This document shows, in pieces, positions 1 to 10,229 of a stretch of 64,000 bases of DNA. Positions within the stretch are counted from its first letter, which is position 1. Every line of letters starts with the position of its first letter. The DNA lies in the NCBI GenBank assembly GCA_018398805.1, contig JAGFBZ010001537.1, positions 428,501 to 492,500 of the forward strand. Reading direction: 5' to 3'. Made by a program: the position numbers and the translations under genes. The notes beneath the pieces are model-generated. The model searched no databases and was not told where the DNA came from. It was given only the letters and a program-made list of their open reading frames with translations. The DNA comes from Hirundichthys speculiger (taxonomy: Eukaryota > Chordata > Actinopteri > Beloniformes > Exocoetidae).

Positions 1-122
1 TGGTCTAGTGGTTCAGTGGGTGGACTCTGATTTAGTGGTTTGAGGGTTCAGTTTCCAGTGTTGTAATATGTTATTGTCCCTTTTCTTTCCCTCTATCCAA
101 TAAAGGCCACTAGAAAATCTTT
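1..122 (+). repeat. tRNA-derived SINE fragment, cut by the window edge
   Basis: The first bases resemble a pol III A box (TCTAGTGGTTCAGTGGG) followed by a B-box-like GGGTTCAGTTTCC near 46-58. The end (TCCAATAAAGGCCA and an A-rich tail) is the usual 3' end of a common teleost tRNA-SINE family. The same tail type occurs at 5512-5667. Confidence 0.5.
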
Positions 123-203
123 TCAAAAGATTCTGATATGACATATAAAAAATAACCTGCTAACTACTACTGATTGTTTTGACTTACTTCTTTCATCTGG
201 CAG

Positions 204-310
204 ACTTTCTAAAAGTCACCTATATAACAGATGTAAATGTTACGACAGACACAACCATCCAGTCTGCAGGCTACATGACTGAGTCCCGCTACTGTGCTCA
301 GCTGAAATAA
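204..310 (+). CDS. possible terminal exon of an unseen upstream gene
   Basis: A pyrimidine-rich tract ends in CAG at 201-203. From there one frame stays open for 34 codons and stops at TAA 308-310; this TAA lies inside an AATAAA (306-311). The predicted tail contains TYITDVN, SAGYMTESRYCAQLK. I do not recognise the protein. Thirty-four open codons are not rare by chance, so support is only the acceptor-frame-polyA combination. No upstream exon is in the window. Confidence 0.17.
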
Positions 311-434
311 ACCTGGTTCCAGTTTGAGCCCTCTGCTGTTGCAGTTTGTTAAGAATCTATAATTTAGTTACCGAACGTAAACGTAGCTGTTGGCTCTGTA
401 TCTCGGTTTGAAAGCGGTGCGTCCGAGCTGCTCT

Positions 435-1490
435 GCCATTGGCTATCACTTAGCATCTTCCTGGCATCCCATTGGCTATCGCTTAGCATCTACCTGGCAT
501 CCCATTGGCTATCGCTTAGCATCTTCCTGGCATCCCATTGGCTATCGCTTAGCATCTACCTGGCATCCCATTGGCCATCGCTTAGCATCTACCTGGCATC
601 CCATTGGCCATCGCTTAGCATCTACCTGGCATCCCATTGGCCATCGCTTAGCATCTTCCTAGCATCCCATTGGCCATCGCTTAGCATCTACCTGGCATCC
701 CATTGGCCATCGCTTAGCATCTTCCTGGCATCCCATTGGCTATCGCTTAGCATCTACCTGGCATCCCATTGGCTATCGCTTAGCATCTTCCTAGCATCCC
801 ATTGGCTATCGCTTAGCATCTACCTGGCATCCCATTGGCTATCGCTTAGCATCTTCCTGGCATCCCATTGACTATCGCTTAGCATCTACCTGGCATCCCA
901 TTGGCTATCGCTTAGCATCTTCCTGGCATCCCATTGGCTATCGCTTAGCATCTTCCTGGCATCCCATTGGCTATCGCTTAGCATCTTCCTGGCATCCCAT
1001 TGGCTATCGCTTAGCATCTTCCTGGCATCCCATTGGCTATCGCTTAGCATCTACCTGGCATCCCATTGGCTATCGCTTAGCATCTACCTGGCATCCCATT
1101 GGCTATCGCTTAGCATCTTCCTGGCATCCCATTGGCTATCGCTTAGCATCTTCCTGGCATCCCATTGGCTATCGCTTAGCATCTTCCTGGCATCCCCTTG
1201 GCTATCGCTTAGCATCTTCCTGGCATCCCATTGGCTATCGCTTAGCATCTTCCTGGCATCCCATTGGCTATCGCTTAGCATCTTCCTGGCATCCCATTGG
1301 CTATCGCTTAGCATCTACCTGGCATCCCATTGGCTATCGCTTAGCATCTTCCTGGCATCCCATTGGCTATCATCTGGCATCCCATTGGCTATCGCTTAGC
1401 ATCTTCCTGGCATCCCATTGGCTATCGCTTAGCATCTTCCTGACATCCCATTGGCTATCGCTTAGCATCTTCCTGGCATCCCATTGGCTA
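435..1490 (+). repeat. 33-bp minisatellite, each unit with a CCAAT box
   Basis: About 32 head-to-tail copies of a 33-bp unit with core CCATTGGCTATCGCTTAGC. On the minus strand each unit holds AGCCAATGG, a good NF-Y/CCAAT-box match. Units differ mainly at TTCC/TACC and GGCTA/GGCCA. One unit near 1366-1385 is internally shortened. Since 33 is divisible by three, open frames (repeat of 11 residues such as MLSDSQWDARK on the minus strand) appear on both strands; these are by-products. The array stops about 200 bp before the ORF at 1693. Confidence 0.9.
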
Positions 1491-1554
1491 GGAGGGCCCC
1501 TTGTCTGTATGAGCGTAACCCAGCAACCAGGTAAACAAACAATTTTCACTTTCA

Positions 1555-1586
1555 CGCCGAGAGCAGGTCACTTCCTGCTCTCGGCG
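1555..1586. promoter_or_regulatory. perfect 13-bp inverted repeat (hairpin) in the leader of the 1693 ORF
   Basis: Left arm CGCCGAGAGCAGG (1555-1567), 6-nt loop TCACTT (1568-1573), right arm CCTGCTCTCGGCG (1574-1586). The arms pair without mismatch and are GC-rich. It lies 107 bp upstream of the likely start codon, so any transcript would have a strong 5'-leader stem. Confidence 0.8.
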
Positions 1587-1692
1587 AAGGCGGACGCATT
1601 TCTCTGAGCTCCCTTATCTATCTGTTCCTGCAGCTGCTTCTGTCTCGTCTGTGCTTCTGAAGCGTTTTTTCTGCAGAATATCCGAATCAACC

Positions 1693-2166
1693 ATGGATTT
1701 AGTAAGCTGGTCTCTGAATGCAATTGATCAAATTTTTTCAACAACAAGACAAGGCAAAGGAGAGCCTTCGTGCCCGGGGGGTACGCACGCAGCGGGGTAC
1801 GTGATGGACTCCTGGGGCAAATGGAAACTTCATTGTCTCGGCCCACTGCACGTGGAGGATGTCGAAGACGCATTCATTTTTGGATTTATGATCACAGGAT
1901 TTCTACTGATCGGCGCGGGTGGATTCTTGGTGTATCGGAAAATTAAACGCACGGAGGCTACAAATTCGGATTCGAGGAAAACTTCCACCCCGCCGGACGT
2001 GTGTGAGAAAGTTGACAACGTGATTAAAAGACTGGAAGACATGGATCGGAAATTGGGAGCGATTCAGAACTTGAATCAAACCCAAGGGATGATTCTGGAC
2101 TTCTTTGGGCGAATGGACAACAATCTTGGAAGGATTCACGCGTTGATCAGGGAGAATGGCCAATAA
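1693..2166 (+). CDS. unrecognised small single-pass membrane protein, 157 aa, one exon
   Basis: I do not recognise the family. The start at 1693 is preferred over the in-frame ATG at 1651 because its context CAACCATGG is near-ideal Kozak. Residues 1-59 form a soluble N-terminus with two tryptophans and two cysteines (C27, C48). Residues about 60-81 (FIFGFMITGFLLIGAGGFLV core) are a clear membrane helix, followed by the basic stop-transfer YRKIKR. Residues 101-157 are hydrophilic with heptad-like spacing (VDNVIKRLEDMDRKL, LGRIHALI) and could form a coiled coil. There is no intron, the 33-bp CCAAT array lies upstream, and the 3' tail has AATAAA at 2880. This suggests an ORF carried by a retroelement or a processed retrogene. 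Codon use and an uninterrupted frame argue against random sequence. Membrane topology is inferred only from the hydrophobic and basic pattern. Confidence 0.5.
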   Translation: MDLVSWSLNAIDQIFSTTRQGKGEPSCPGGTHAAGYVMDSWGKWKLHCLGPLHVEDVEDAFIFGFMITGFLLIGAGGFLVYRKIKRTEATNSDSRKTSTPPDVCEKVDNVIKRLEDMDRKLGAIQNLNQTQGMILDFFGRMDNNLGRIHALIRENGQ

Positions 2167-2879
2167 TTCGGAATATTGAAGTATTCCCACCAGAGAAATC
2201 CAGCAGAACTTCAAGGCTAGACGGAGAGTGTGTCTCAGCCTGCCCCAAACAATCCTTTTCTGTTTTGGCTCCCTGGAAGCGCAGCCTTCAAGGCCGCTCC
2301 CTTATCTATTCTCCTGGATGCTGTGTGGCTTGGACGCTTCTACCCCCCCATTCCCCCTCTGCACCTGGAGACCAGGATCTTCAGGCTACATGACTGCACT
2401 CTCACTACACTGATCAACACGCACTCCCTCCCCCACTTCAACGTCTTCGCTGGCCCCCCCCCCCTCCCGCCCTGCGCACCTCCCCCTTCTCCCCCGTGTG
2501 GCGATGGACTGACTGCGCGATGCACCCAAGGCTGGCTGCGCGCGCACAGACTGTCAAAACTGGGTTATCCGTCATCATGTTTCTATCAATGTCCTGTGTT
2601 AAGTCTGTACATGCTTAATTAAATGTGCTGAGGTGTTTTTTTTTACCCCTCTCACGACGTGTCCTTTTGACACGTAGTGGGAGATGTTCTTTTTTTAACC
2701 TCCACCCCTCCTTCCCCAATGTTATCTTTTTCAATCTAAGTTAGCGCGGAGCGACACTAGTTGCTTAGCCTCAGTCATCATCGACATCCATGTCCTAAAT
2801 GTTGTTGTTGTTTTTTATATGTTTCTTGGATGATGTACTGGAATGCAATTTCGTTGTACTGGGACGCTGGTTCAATGAC

Positions 2880-2885
2880 AATAAA
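2880..2885 (+). terminator. AATAAA polyadenylation signal of the 1693 ORF unit
   Basis: The hexamer lies in CAATGACAATAAATCC, a conserved 3' end of many fish retroposons, 714 bp after the stop codon. A TTATTCC simple repeat follows directly. ORF-like stretches at 2228-2622 belong to this 3' region and show no coding features. Confidence 0.5.
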
Positions 2886-2920
2886 TCCTCTTATTCCTTA
2901 TTCCTTATTATTCCTAATTT

Positions 2921-3165
2921 TTACCTCCGGCAAGCAGGTTCTGTTTTTGCCGGCGTTTATCCGTCTGTGTTGACGATAACTCTAAAAGTTATGGATGGAT
3001 TCTGATGAAATTTTCAGGAGTTGTCAGAAATGTGAAAAGGAAGAACTGATTTCATTTTGGTTCTGATCCGGAAGAAATCCTGGATTCTGGATCACTTTCA
3101 AATTGTCGATAATTGTTGCGTTTAGTGGAGGTCTGAGCTCTCTGACTGCTTTTCTAGTTCTAACA
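2921..3165 (+). repeat. dispersed fish repeat with CCTCCG..GGCGGAGG-type ends (copy 1)
   Basis: It starts near CCTCCGGCAAGCAGG and ends near TAGTGGAGGTCTGAGCTCTC. It shares a long stretch (AAGTTATGGATGGATT onward, about 180 bp) with the inverted copy at 12528-12935. The start and end are roughly complementary, as in a MITE. Family name not assigned. Confidence 0.6.
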
Positions 3166-3473
3166 TGTATTTCTTACAGGTTTTTATGTCATTTCATGTA
3201 TTATTTTTGATTTATTTTAAAAATTATGTTTGAATTTTGGGGGGCTTGGAACAGATTAGGACATTTACATGGAAAACCCGTCTCTACTTACAAAATTTTC
3301 AGGTTACGAAACTACTTCCAGAACCAATTAATTTCGTTAGTAGAGGTAGTGCTGTATTAAAAAAAAATAAAATAAAGCAGTGTAACGACAGATCATCTAT
3401 TCAGTTTTCAGAAATGTAAAATATATAAATAAAAGAATTTACATGAATAACTCATATTTGTGCATTTCAAAGG
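3166..3473. other. AT-rich spacer without recognisable features
   Basis: AT-rich intergenic sequence between the repeat and the end of the dhrs11-like transcript. It contains an A-rich run near 3357-3380. No gene seen. Confidence 0.6.
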
Positions 3474-3479
3474 TTTATT
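3474..3479 (-). terminator. candidate polyA signal of the dhrs11-like gene
   Basis: AATAAA on the minus strand (TTTATT on the plus strand), 347 bp beyond the stop codon at 3826-3828. It is the first canonical hexamer found downstream and would give a 3' UTR of about 0.37 kb. Confidence 0.45.
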
Positions 3480-3772
3480 CTGAATGTTTTCCAGATTACA
3501 TTCATTCATATTTCTATATGTGGCTACAGATAAAACATCCCTTTTTTTAAATGATAAAGCAGAAATACAACAGTTTTTTATCTTTAAGTCTGATTACATG
3601 ATTACAAACTTTATAAATGTAGAATACAAATGACTGATGTGAAGGATTGGTCAGAACATTCATTCAGTTATGAACTAATCCAGCTATGATTGGCTGTTTG
3701 TCACCCAGTGAGGCCTGAACTGGTTCCAGAACCCCCCCAACCCTGAACCAGATGAAGGTACAGAAGATGAAC

Positions 3773-3797
3773 GGGGGGGGGGGGGGGGGGGGGGGGG
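3773..3797 (+). repeat. 25-base G run in the dhrs11 3' UTR
   Basis: An uninterrupted G homopolymer (C on the transcribed strand sense) 29 bp past the stop codon. It can form G-quadruplexes on the plus strand, and its length is likely unstable and prone to sequencing error. Confidence 0.9.
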
Positions 3798-3825
3798 ACT
3801 CGTCCAGCCGTCACATGGAGCTGCA

Positions 3826-3867
3826 CTATAAAGTTTCCTCCGTAGGCTGCAGCAGAACATCTCCAAT
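3826..3867 (-). CDS. dhrs11: dhrs11-like exon 7 with stop codon (codons 243-255)
   Basis: Starts after TTCTTCCAG and encodes [13 protein letters not shown] then TAG, equivalent to the conserved IGDIQMRPTEQ end of DHRS11. Confidence 0.9.
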   Translation of the reverse strand: MGDVLLQPTEETL

Positions 3868-6800
3868 CTGGAAGAAAAGGGATGCAAAGATCATTAGGAT
3901 AAACTCGTAACACGTATTAAAATGTATTAAGATAATTACCTGCACATGAGGGGGGGCACCGAGGACGTATGTGACTGCATCAGCAACGTCTCCTGCTTCC
4001 AGAATCTGCCAAGCAGAAGAAGCACTTTTACACCTGCAACTACATCAATGTTTCTAAAAGAAAATTTAATTGAATTATTACTTTATTGGTCCCCAAAGGG
4101 AAATTAATAAATGGAAAAAAATCTACATTAAAATTGGCAGCAGTGATGACTGAAGGATGTGTGCTGAGGCGTCTCAGCTGCAGGTTTCCAGGATGGACGA
4201 CTGGCGTCCCCTTGTGGTCAGCTTAGGGACGTCCTGATAATGTCCTCTGAATGTGACTTGATTGTATCATGTCTGGCTGGAGGTGGTCTGAATTCTTTCT
4301 GACGGCGTTTCCTCTCCAGGTCGGGGCCTAATGACGGTTCGCCAGCCGGGGGAGTTACGTGGCCTGATCGAGGCTGTGCTCGTCTCAGCTGGGTTCAAAA
4401 TGTGGCTCCATGGTTCTGGTTCTGAAGTCTTGGCTCTTGAGTTGTTCTGTTTCAGTGCCTCCGACGTCCCTGTAACCAGCTTGTGGATTTGTCCTCTAGG
4501 GCGGGACCTTGGACATCAGCTGATCCTGAGGATGGTTCCTGGTACTGAGGTGCACAGGTGATTGGTTGTTGGCTTGTCCTGTACCTGAGCGGTGTGGGGC
4601 TGAGGCCTCGGCAGGACTGGTTTGTGCGAGTTTATTTGGATTTAAATTGCACACTTGTGGGTGGAGGCATTCTAGTTTTCCATCAGCTAAACTCAGTGGG
4701 GAACTTGAGTTGTTGTCTGTTGGGCAGGTGTGGAGGTCACCTGAGCCTCTATGGGGTTGAGTGTTGGATTAAAAATAGGCTCAGGTCACCTGATATTAAT
4801 ATCTAATGTGAATATTGCTCAGGTGCCATCGCATGATTTTTTGGGACACGTAGCTGTTGGAAGAAATCAGCTCAAGGCTCAAAGTATTGATAAGCAGCGT
4901 TTCAGAAACGCTGCAGTCGCTCTGCTCGTGGTCTCGCGCTAACAACAGCTGTCTGGTACGTCTGTAGGCGAGTACCCGATCATCTCTGCTTGTATTCAAC
5001 TGGAGATTAAATCCACTTGCACCCTTGTCAGATTGTCAAGTGCCTTTTTACTCCCGGACAGAATAAAGACAATTCCAGATTATATAATTTTTTCACATGC
5101 AGTCAAAAATTGGCTGCTCAGCAACCAGTCTTGCTCACATTAAGGGGCTCATTTTATTCTCGCATTATTCTGTACAGGATGCATTGTAAAGAGTAGTCAT
5201 TTTTATTGTTTTTTTTTAAGCTATTGTAAATTTATCCAATTGTTTGTTTGTTTGTTGTATTTTATGTTCTTTGCCTTCTTGTCTTACTGTTTATCTGTGT
5301 TAAGGACTACAGATGGAAATTAGCTTGGTGCTAAATCGGATGCAGCCATCTTTAATGCCACTGCACACGGTCCTTTAAATAAATAAATAAAATAAATAAA
5401 ATAACATTTTTAAGTGTTGTATAACAGCTTCATTAGAACCTCAATCAATTATTGGTAAACTAATATGGACAATTAGTTATTTTTTTTAAACACCACAAGT
5501 AAAAACAACTGGGCTGCTGTGTAGCTCAGTGGTTTCAACAGGTGGTCCATGAACGAAGGCTGCAGTGGTTGCAGGTTCAACTCCCAGCCTGCGACCCTTT
5601 GCTGCATGCCCCCCCCCCCCCGGTTTCCTGTCTCCTCTTCACTGTAAATAAAGGCCCAGAAAAAACTAAGCAGGAAGCTGGAGGTGCTGCAGGGAGGAAG
5701 GCTTGTTAGAGATCTCCAGAGACCACCATGACCACCACTGGTGTGTTGAGATTATTGACCAGCAACATCTGTGGTGATGATGTCACATGTTGTGTTGGCT
5801 GGCCCCTCCCTGAATTCCCAACTTAGGGGTTTAGGTGCCTGAATGCTCTCTGGAGCCATGATGTTGGGGGCATTTGCGCCTGGTAGGGTCCTGGGGGGAC
5901 GGACCAGACTGAGCGCAATTCAGTCGACTTTTGTGAATATGAAGAAATCAAGATCTTGATGTCCCATCCTGCAGCCAAGCCTGGGGGAGGGGCTTTACCC
6001 ATGGAGGCCAAGCCCGAACGGGTTACATGGATTCGCCTCCCGGTGGGCTCACCACAACAGAAATAATCAATATGTTTACCTTATACTGATCAAACAGAGC
6101 AGCTGCTTTTTCGTCATCGCCGCTGTAAAACCGATGACCAAATTCAGTTTTCACCAGACCAGGAGAAATAGTCTGCACGGAGAGAGAAAGAGGACCATGA
6201 GTTCACAGGTTCTGGACTTGATGACATTCATGGAGTCTGTGATGAGGTCAACCAGTCCGGTCTGGACTCAACGGCAGCTGTGATGGAGTCTTACCGTGGC
6301 TCGGATGTGAGTCCTGGCTTCCCTCAGCTCCTGCCTCAGGGCCTTGGTCATGGCGTTCACAGCGTGTTTGGTCACATTGTAGAAATGTAGATCAGGAAAG
6401 TTGATCACACGATGCCCAAAAATGCTGCAACAGGAGATGTTTGAGCCGTTAACCTGGTCAGCATTTAGCAGCACAATCATCACGTCAGACCACAGAGAAG
6501 AAAATATCACTATTTAGTCTGAGTGATGCCAGACGGTCCGTCTCACAAACACGTTTAACCTTTCTGTCGTGTTTGGGTCAAATCTGACCGATTTCCTACT
6601 TTCATCAATCATAAATATTGTGTTTTACATTTGATTGTCTCAGGCCTTATGATATCCTTCACACTAGCCATTTTAACATATATAATATCTGATCACCACT
6701 TTCATTGAATTTTGAGTAGTTTATTCAACTTTGTAACACCTGTGGTGTTCCCGGTCAAAAATGACCGCCATAGGAAATTAGTGGGTGACCCTAGATTGTG

Positions 6801-9800
6801 TTTATCCATCAGATTGTACACAACCACAAACACACCACCCACACACACACACACACCACCCCACATAAACCCTTCTAGACTGAACAAATAGGTGTCTCCT
6901 CTTCCACCTCATTCCCGCGCTTATGTGTCTATCCCCCCACATGAACTGCACCTTCCAAACTAAATGTATAACACTTGTTCCACATTTCAAAGTAAACAAT
7001 TAGGTGTTTGTTATGGGAACATTGTGTTTCAAGAGGAGACTCTTTCTGACAGAGCTTGGGAAAGCTTTAGTGACTCCTCTGATTCAACGGCGCCAGCACC
7101 TTCCCCGTGCACTAGAGGTCTTTGGAACAACCTGACAACCCGAAAACCCGAGGTTCCAACCCGACCCGAATCGGGTCTCGGGTCCATTCAAAAGACGTGA
7201 CTCCAGGTTCTGGTCTGAATCAGTTGTTAGTCTCGGGTCAGGTCGGTGCTCTCTGACAGGCTGGGTCCGCGTTTACTCGAGAGAGGTAAAGATATCGCCA
7301 ACATGACAACGATGGATAACAGAACATGTTCATGACACGTCCTGACCGGTGTAGGCTATTAGCGTTAGCAGTTGCTACCAATAGCATCTGTATCCACAAA
7401 GAAAATAACGACGTGGATTTATTGTTGTTTACATCACGTAGCCTATGTAGCAACTGAACCGGTAGAAGAAGACAACTTTAGGGAAGAAAATCAAGTTTTA
7501 TTCAACGCTAGACAACTTTAACATGAGCAACTATGGGCTGGATTGTCTCGGTTCTATTTGGGTAACTCGGTTCGGTTCGTGGTCTGAAACTAAAGACTCG
7601 GGTCGGGTCGGTTCAGGGCCCAAATATTGCGGGTCCATTTGGGTTCGGACTTCTGAACTTATGATAATAGCTCAGGTCGGGTCGGTTTCGGATCGAATTT
7701 TCATGGGTCCATTCGGGTTCGGGTCCATGAAAGTGGACCCGTGAAGACCTCTACTATGCACCAGCCACTGCCCTGCTGCTCTCCCCCCAAAACAGGGGCA
7801 GAAATGGAAGAGATGCCACCTCTGTGCCCCTAGAGACAATAAAACAAGTCTTGTATGTTTCAAATGTGATGCCTTTGCAAGGCACACTACGATCTGATTG
7901 CAAAATGCCACTCCTGTGTGTGAAGACACATGCCCTCCCTTGTATTTTTGTATATTCACTGCAATTATTCATGTAAACCACTAGTTTGAGACATTGTTTA
8001 CAGCTTAAAGGGGAGTTAAATAAAATTTGGTGATGATCAGTGGTTTTTCTGTTAATGTAGGAGCAGTTAAAACAAGCCGGTCAAATTTGACCGGGAACAC
8101 TAAAGTAAGGGGGGAGAAACGAACACGAAACAAAGGTTAAATGAACAATGTACGCCATTGATGATGACATCACATCCACCGTCACCATTTCAACAACTTC
8201 TAGAGGTCAGCTGGAAGGATTTTCCCTCAGTGGTGTGAATGTAGTTCACGGCAGAAAGAAACAGTGTCAATCTAAATCATCCATACAGATCATACTAGTC
8301 ATATTAATGAGAGCGCGACGGCATCGATAAGAGATGAAGAAATGTTGATTCAGCAGTTCTGCTGCTTCCAGTCTGGACCTTAACTGTACATGAGCAGCAC
8401 TGCAAATTATTTGGTTCTTACCAAGAAAAAAAAAAACTTCCATTTATAAGTATTAGATATATTTTCTTGTTTCAATAATTACTTTTCTTATTTTCAGTCT
8501 TCAATTTATCAGTATAATCTTATATCAAGAAAAACTCTTACTTTTTTGTCTCAAACAGGCAGGGAATCCTAAAAATGAAAATAAGATGCATTACGTTTTT
8601 CCTCCTCATCAAAATAAATCTTGTTTTAAGATTCAATAACAAATTATACCTTTCTTAAATCTAGAAACAAGTGTTCCTACAATCTTAATTTAAGAAATCT
8701 TACCAAGTGAATTTATCTTGCTGCATTGACAGATTTTTTCACTAGTTTTGAACCTTTTTCCTTAGTTGTAGTGTTTTTATCTTCTTTGAAGACCCCCTTT
8801 TTTTTTTTTTTTTTGCAGTGTGCAGTTCTCAGTTATTTCTGCATGTGTTGCACTGGAAAAAAGGCCACTCAAAAAATAAGTAAAAAAAAAAATTATACAA
8901 GATATTTTTTGCTTGTAATAAGCAAAAAAAATTGCCAATGGAACAAGTGAAAACTCGCTTAATAAGATTTCTTGAAATAAGACAATATATTTAAACCTGA
9001 AAAGATCTTGAAATGAGCTTAAAAATCTTATGACATGTCAAAAGAAAAAATATTGTTTCATCTGAGATATGACTCAAAACAAGATGTTTTCAAGAATATT
9101 TCACTCAAGATATTGAAAACAAGTTCTCACTGAAATGTTACTCTTTAGGTGACTGTGTCTTATATTAAGTGTGATGAGATATTTTGACCAGAAATTAGAA
9201 AAATATACTTGGTAAGATTTGGAGTTTTTAAAAGATAAAAGGGCACCTGTTGATGTTGATGATGTGGCCGTCGTCAACGTTTCGTTCCTTCATTGACTGG
9301 TATGCTTCACGTGTGCAGATGCTCATCCCCAGAACGTTGACCTGAAAAAGCCCAAACAGTCAGGAAAACATCTGGAAGCGTTACAGATGGAAACTGTCTG
9401 ATGTTCCAGGGTTGAGCTGAAACAGATCTGAGCTCTCACGTCCAGCATGTTCTTCCAGCCGCCGGTGCGTCCAGTCAGCAGAGGTTCTGGATGAGCCAGA
9501 CCGGCGTTGTTGATGCACACGTCCACGCCGCCGTGCTCGGCTTTGATGCGGGAGAACATGGACTTAATCTCCTCCTCGTTGGTCACGTCACACCTGATGG
9601 GCACCAGGACGCCGCTGTAGCCTGATCTACGGCACTGTTCAGCCACTTTCTGAAATGAGATCATCGTTGGACTTTTACATGTTTCAACAGGCCACCAGAT
9701 AATAAACCTTTCATTTCTTTTTTCCAGGAACTTAAAAAGATTTAACTTAACTTCCAGTGTGATTTAAGAGGATCAATTATGACTTTAAACCCGCTTAAAT

Positions 9801-10035
9801 ATTTAATTGGAAGTAGAAAACCACAAAGTTCATCTTGACCTTCGAGTCTGGCTGATAAAGGACTTTTAGGAACCAAACTGATATTTGCTGATGGAAAAAA
9901 AAACAAAACAAAACAAAAAAAACAAACAGATCTCAACAGATTTCCACAACTTTTCCTGATACGTTCCATGTTTGAGTCACTAAGACACAATATGATTGAA
10001 AAGAACACTTTTCTCACAACAAATAAAAAAAAATA

Positions 10036-10072
<37 letters not shown>

Positions 10073-10133
10073 TATATATATATATATATATATATATAGA
10101 TATATATAGATATATATATATATATATATATAC

Positions 10134-10229
<96 letters not shown>

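Larger units (their letters stand above)
435..2917 (+). mobile_element. candidate retroelement unit: CCAAT monomers, leader hairpin, membrane-protein ORF, polyA tail
   Basis: The order is a tandem promoter-like array, a leader with a hairpin, a single-exon ORF, a ~710-bp 3' region with C-rich runs, and an end typical of fish retroposons: GCAATTTCGTTGTACTGGG, then AATAAA at 2880-2885 and a short TTATTCC repeat (about 2889-2917). No reverse transcriptase, LTR pair or target-site duplication was found. The boundaries are therefore inferred and the unit is non-autonomous if mobile. Confidence 0.4.
6559..8136 (+). mobile_element. piggyBac-type element, internally deleted, in intron 3
   Basis: It is flanked by TTAA on both sides (6555-6558 and 8137-8140), the piggyBac target. 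The terminal repeats begin CCTTTCTGTCGTGTTTGGG (left) and, inverted, CCTTTGTTTCGTGTTCGTT (right). A remnant of the transposase C-terminal Cys-rich domain lies at 7808-7920. Subterminal GGTCAAA..TGACC motifs recur near both ends. The 641-bp hAT MITE at 7113-7753 has inserted in it. Only short parts of the original transposase survive. Confidence 0.75.

Noticed and set aside
1084..1555. Minus-strand protein of MLSDSQWDARK repeats
   Set aside because: Translation of the 33-bp minisatellite; it has no flanking gene structure and the array is better read as promoter-like DNA.
2230..2622. 130-codon frame after the membrane-protein ORF
   Set aside because: Proline-rich frame from C-rich 3' sequence, poor start context, overlapping alternative frames; best read as 3' UTR.
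5512..5590. tRNA gene
   Set aside because: A and B boxes are present but the cloverleaf stems do not pair and a SINE body with an A tail follows.
6295..6424. Loss of the catalytic serine in the dhrs11-like protein (Phe in the NSIFG motif)
   Set aside because: The catalytic Ser of DHRS11 is the first Ser of the NSMSG motif (position 146 here), which is kept; the Phe replaces a neighbouring residue.
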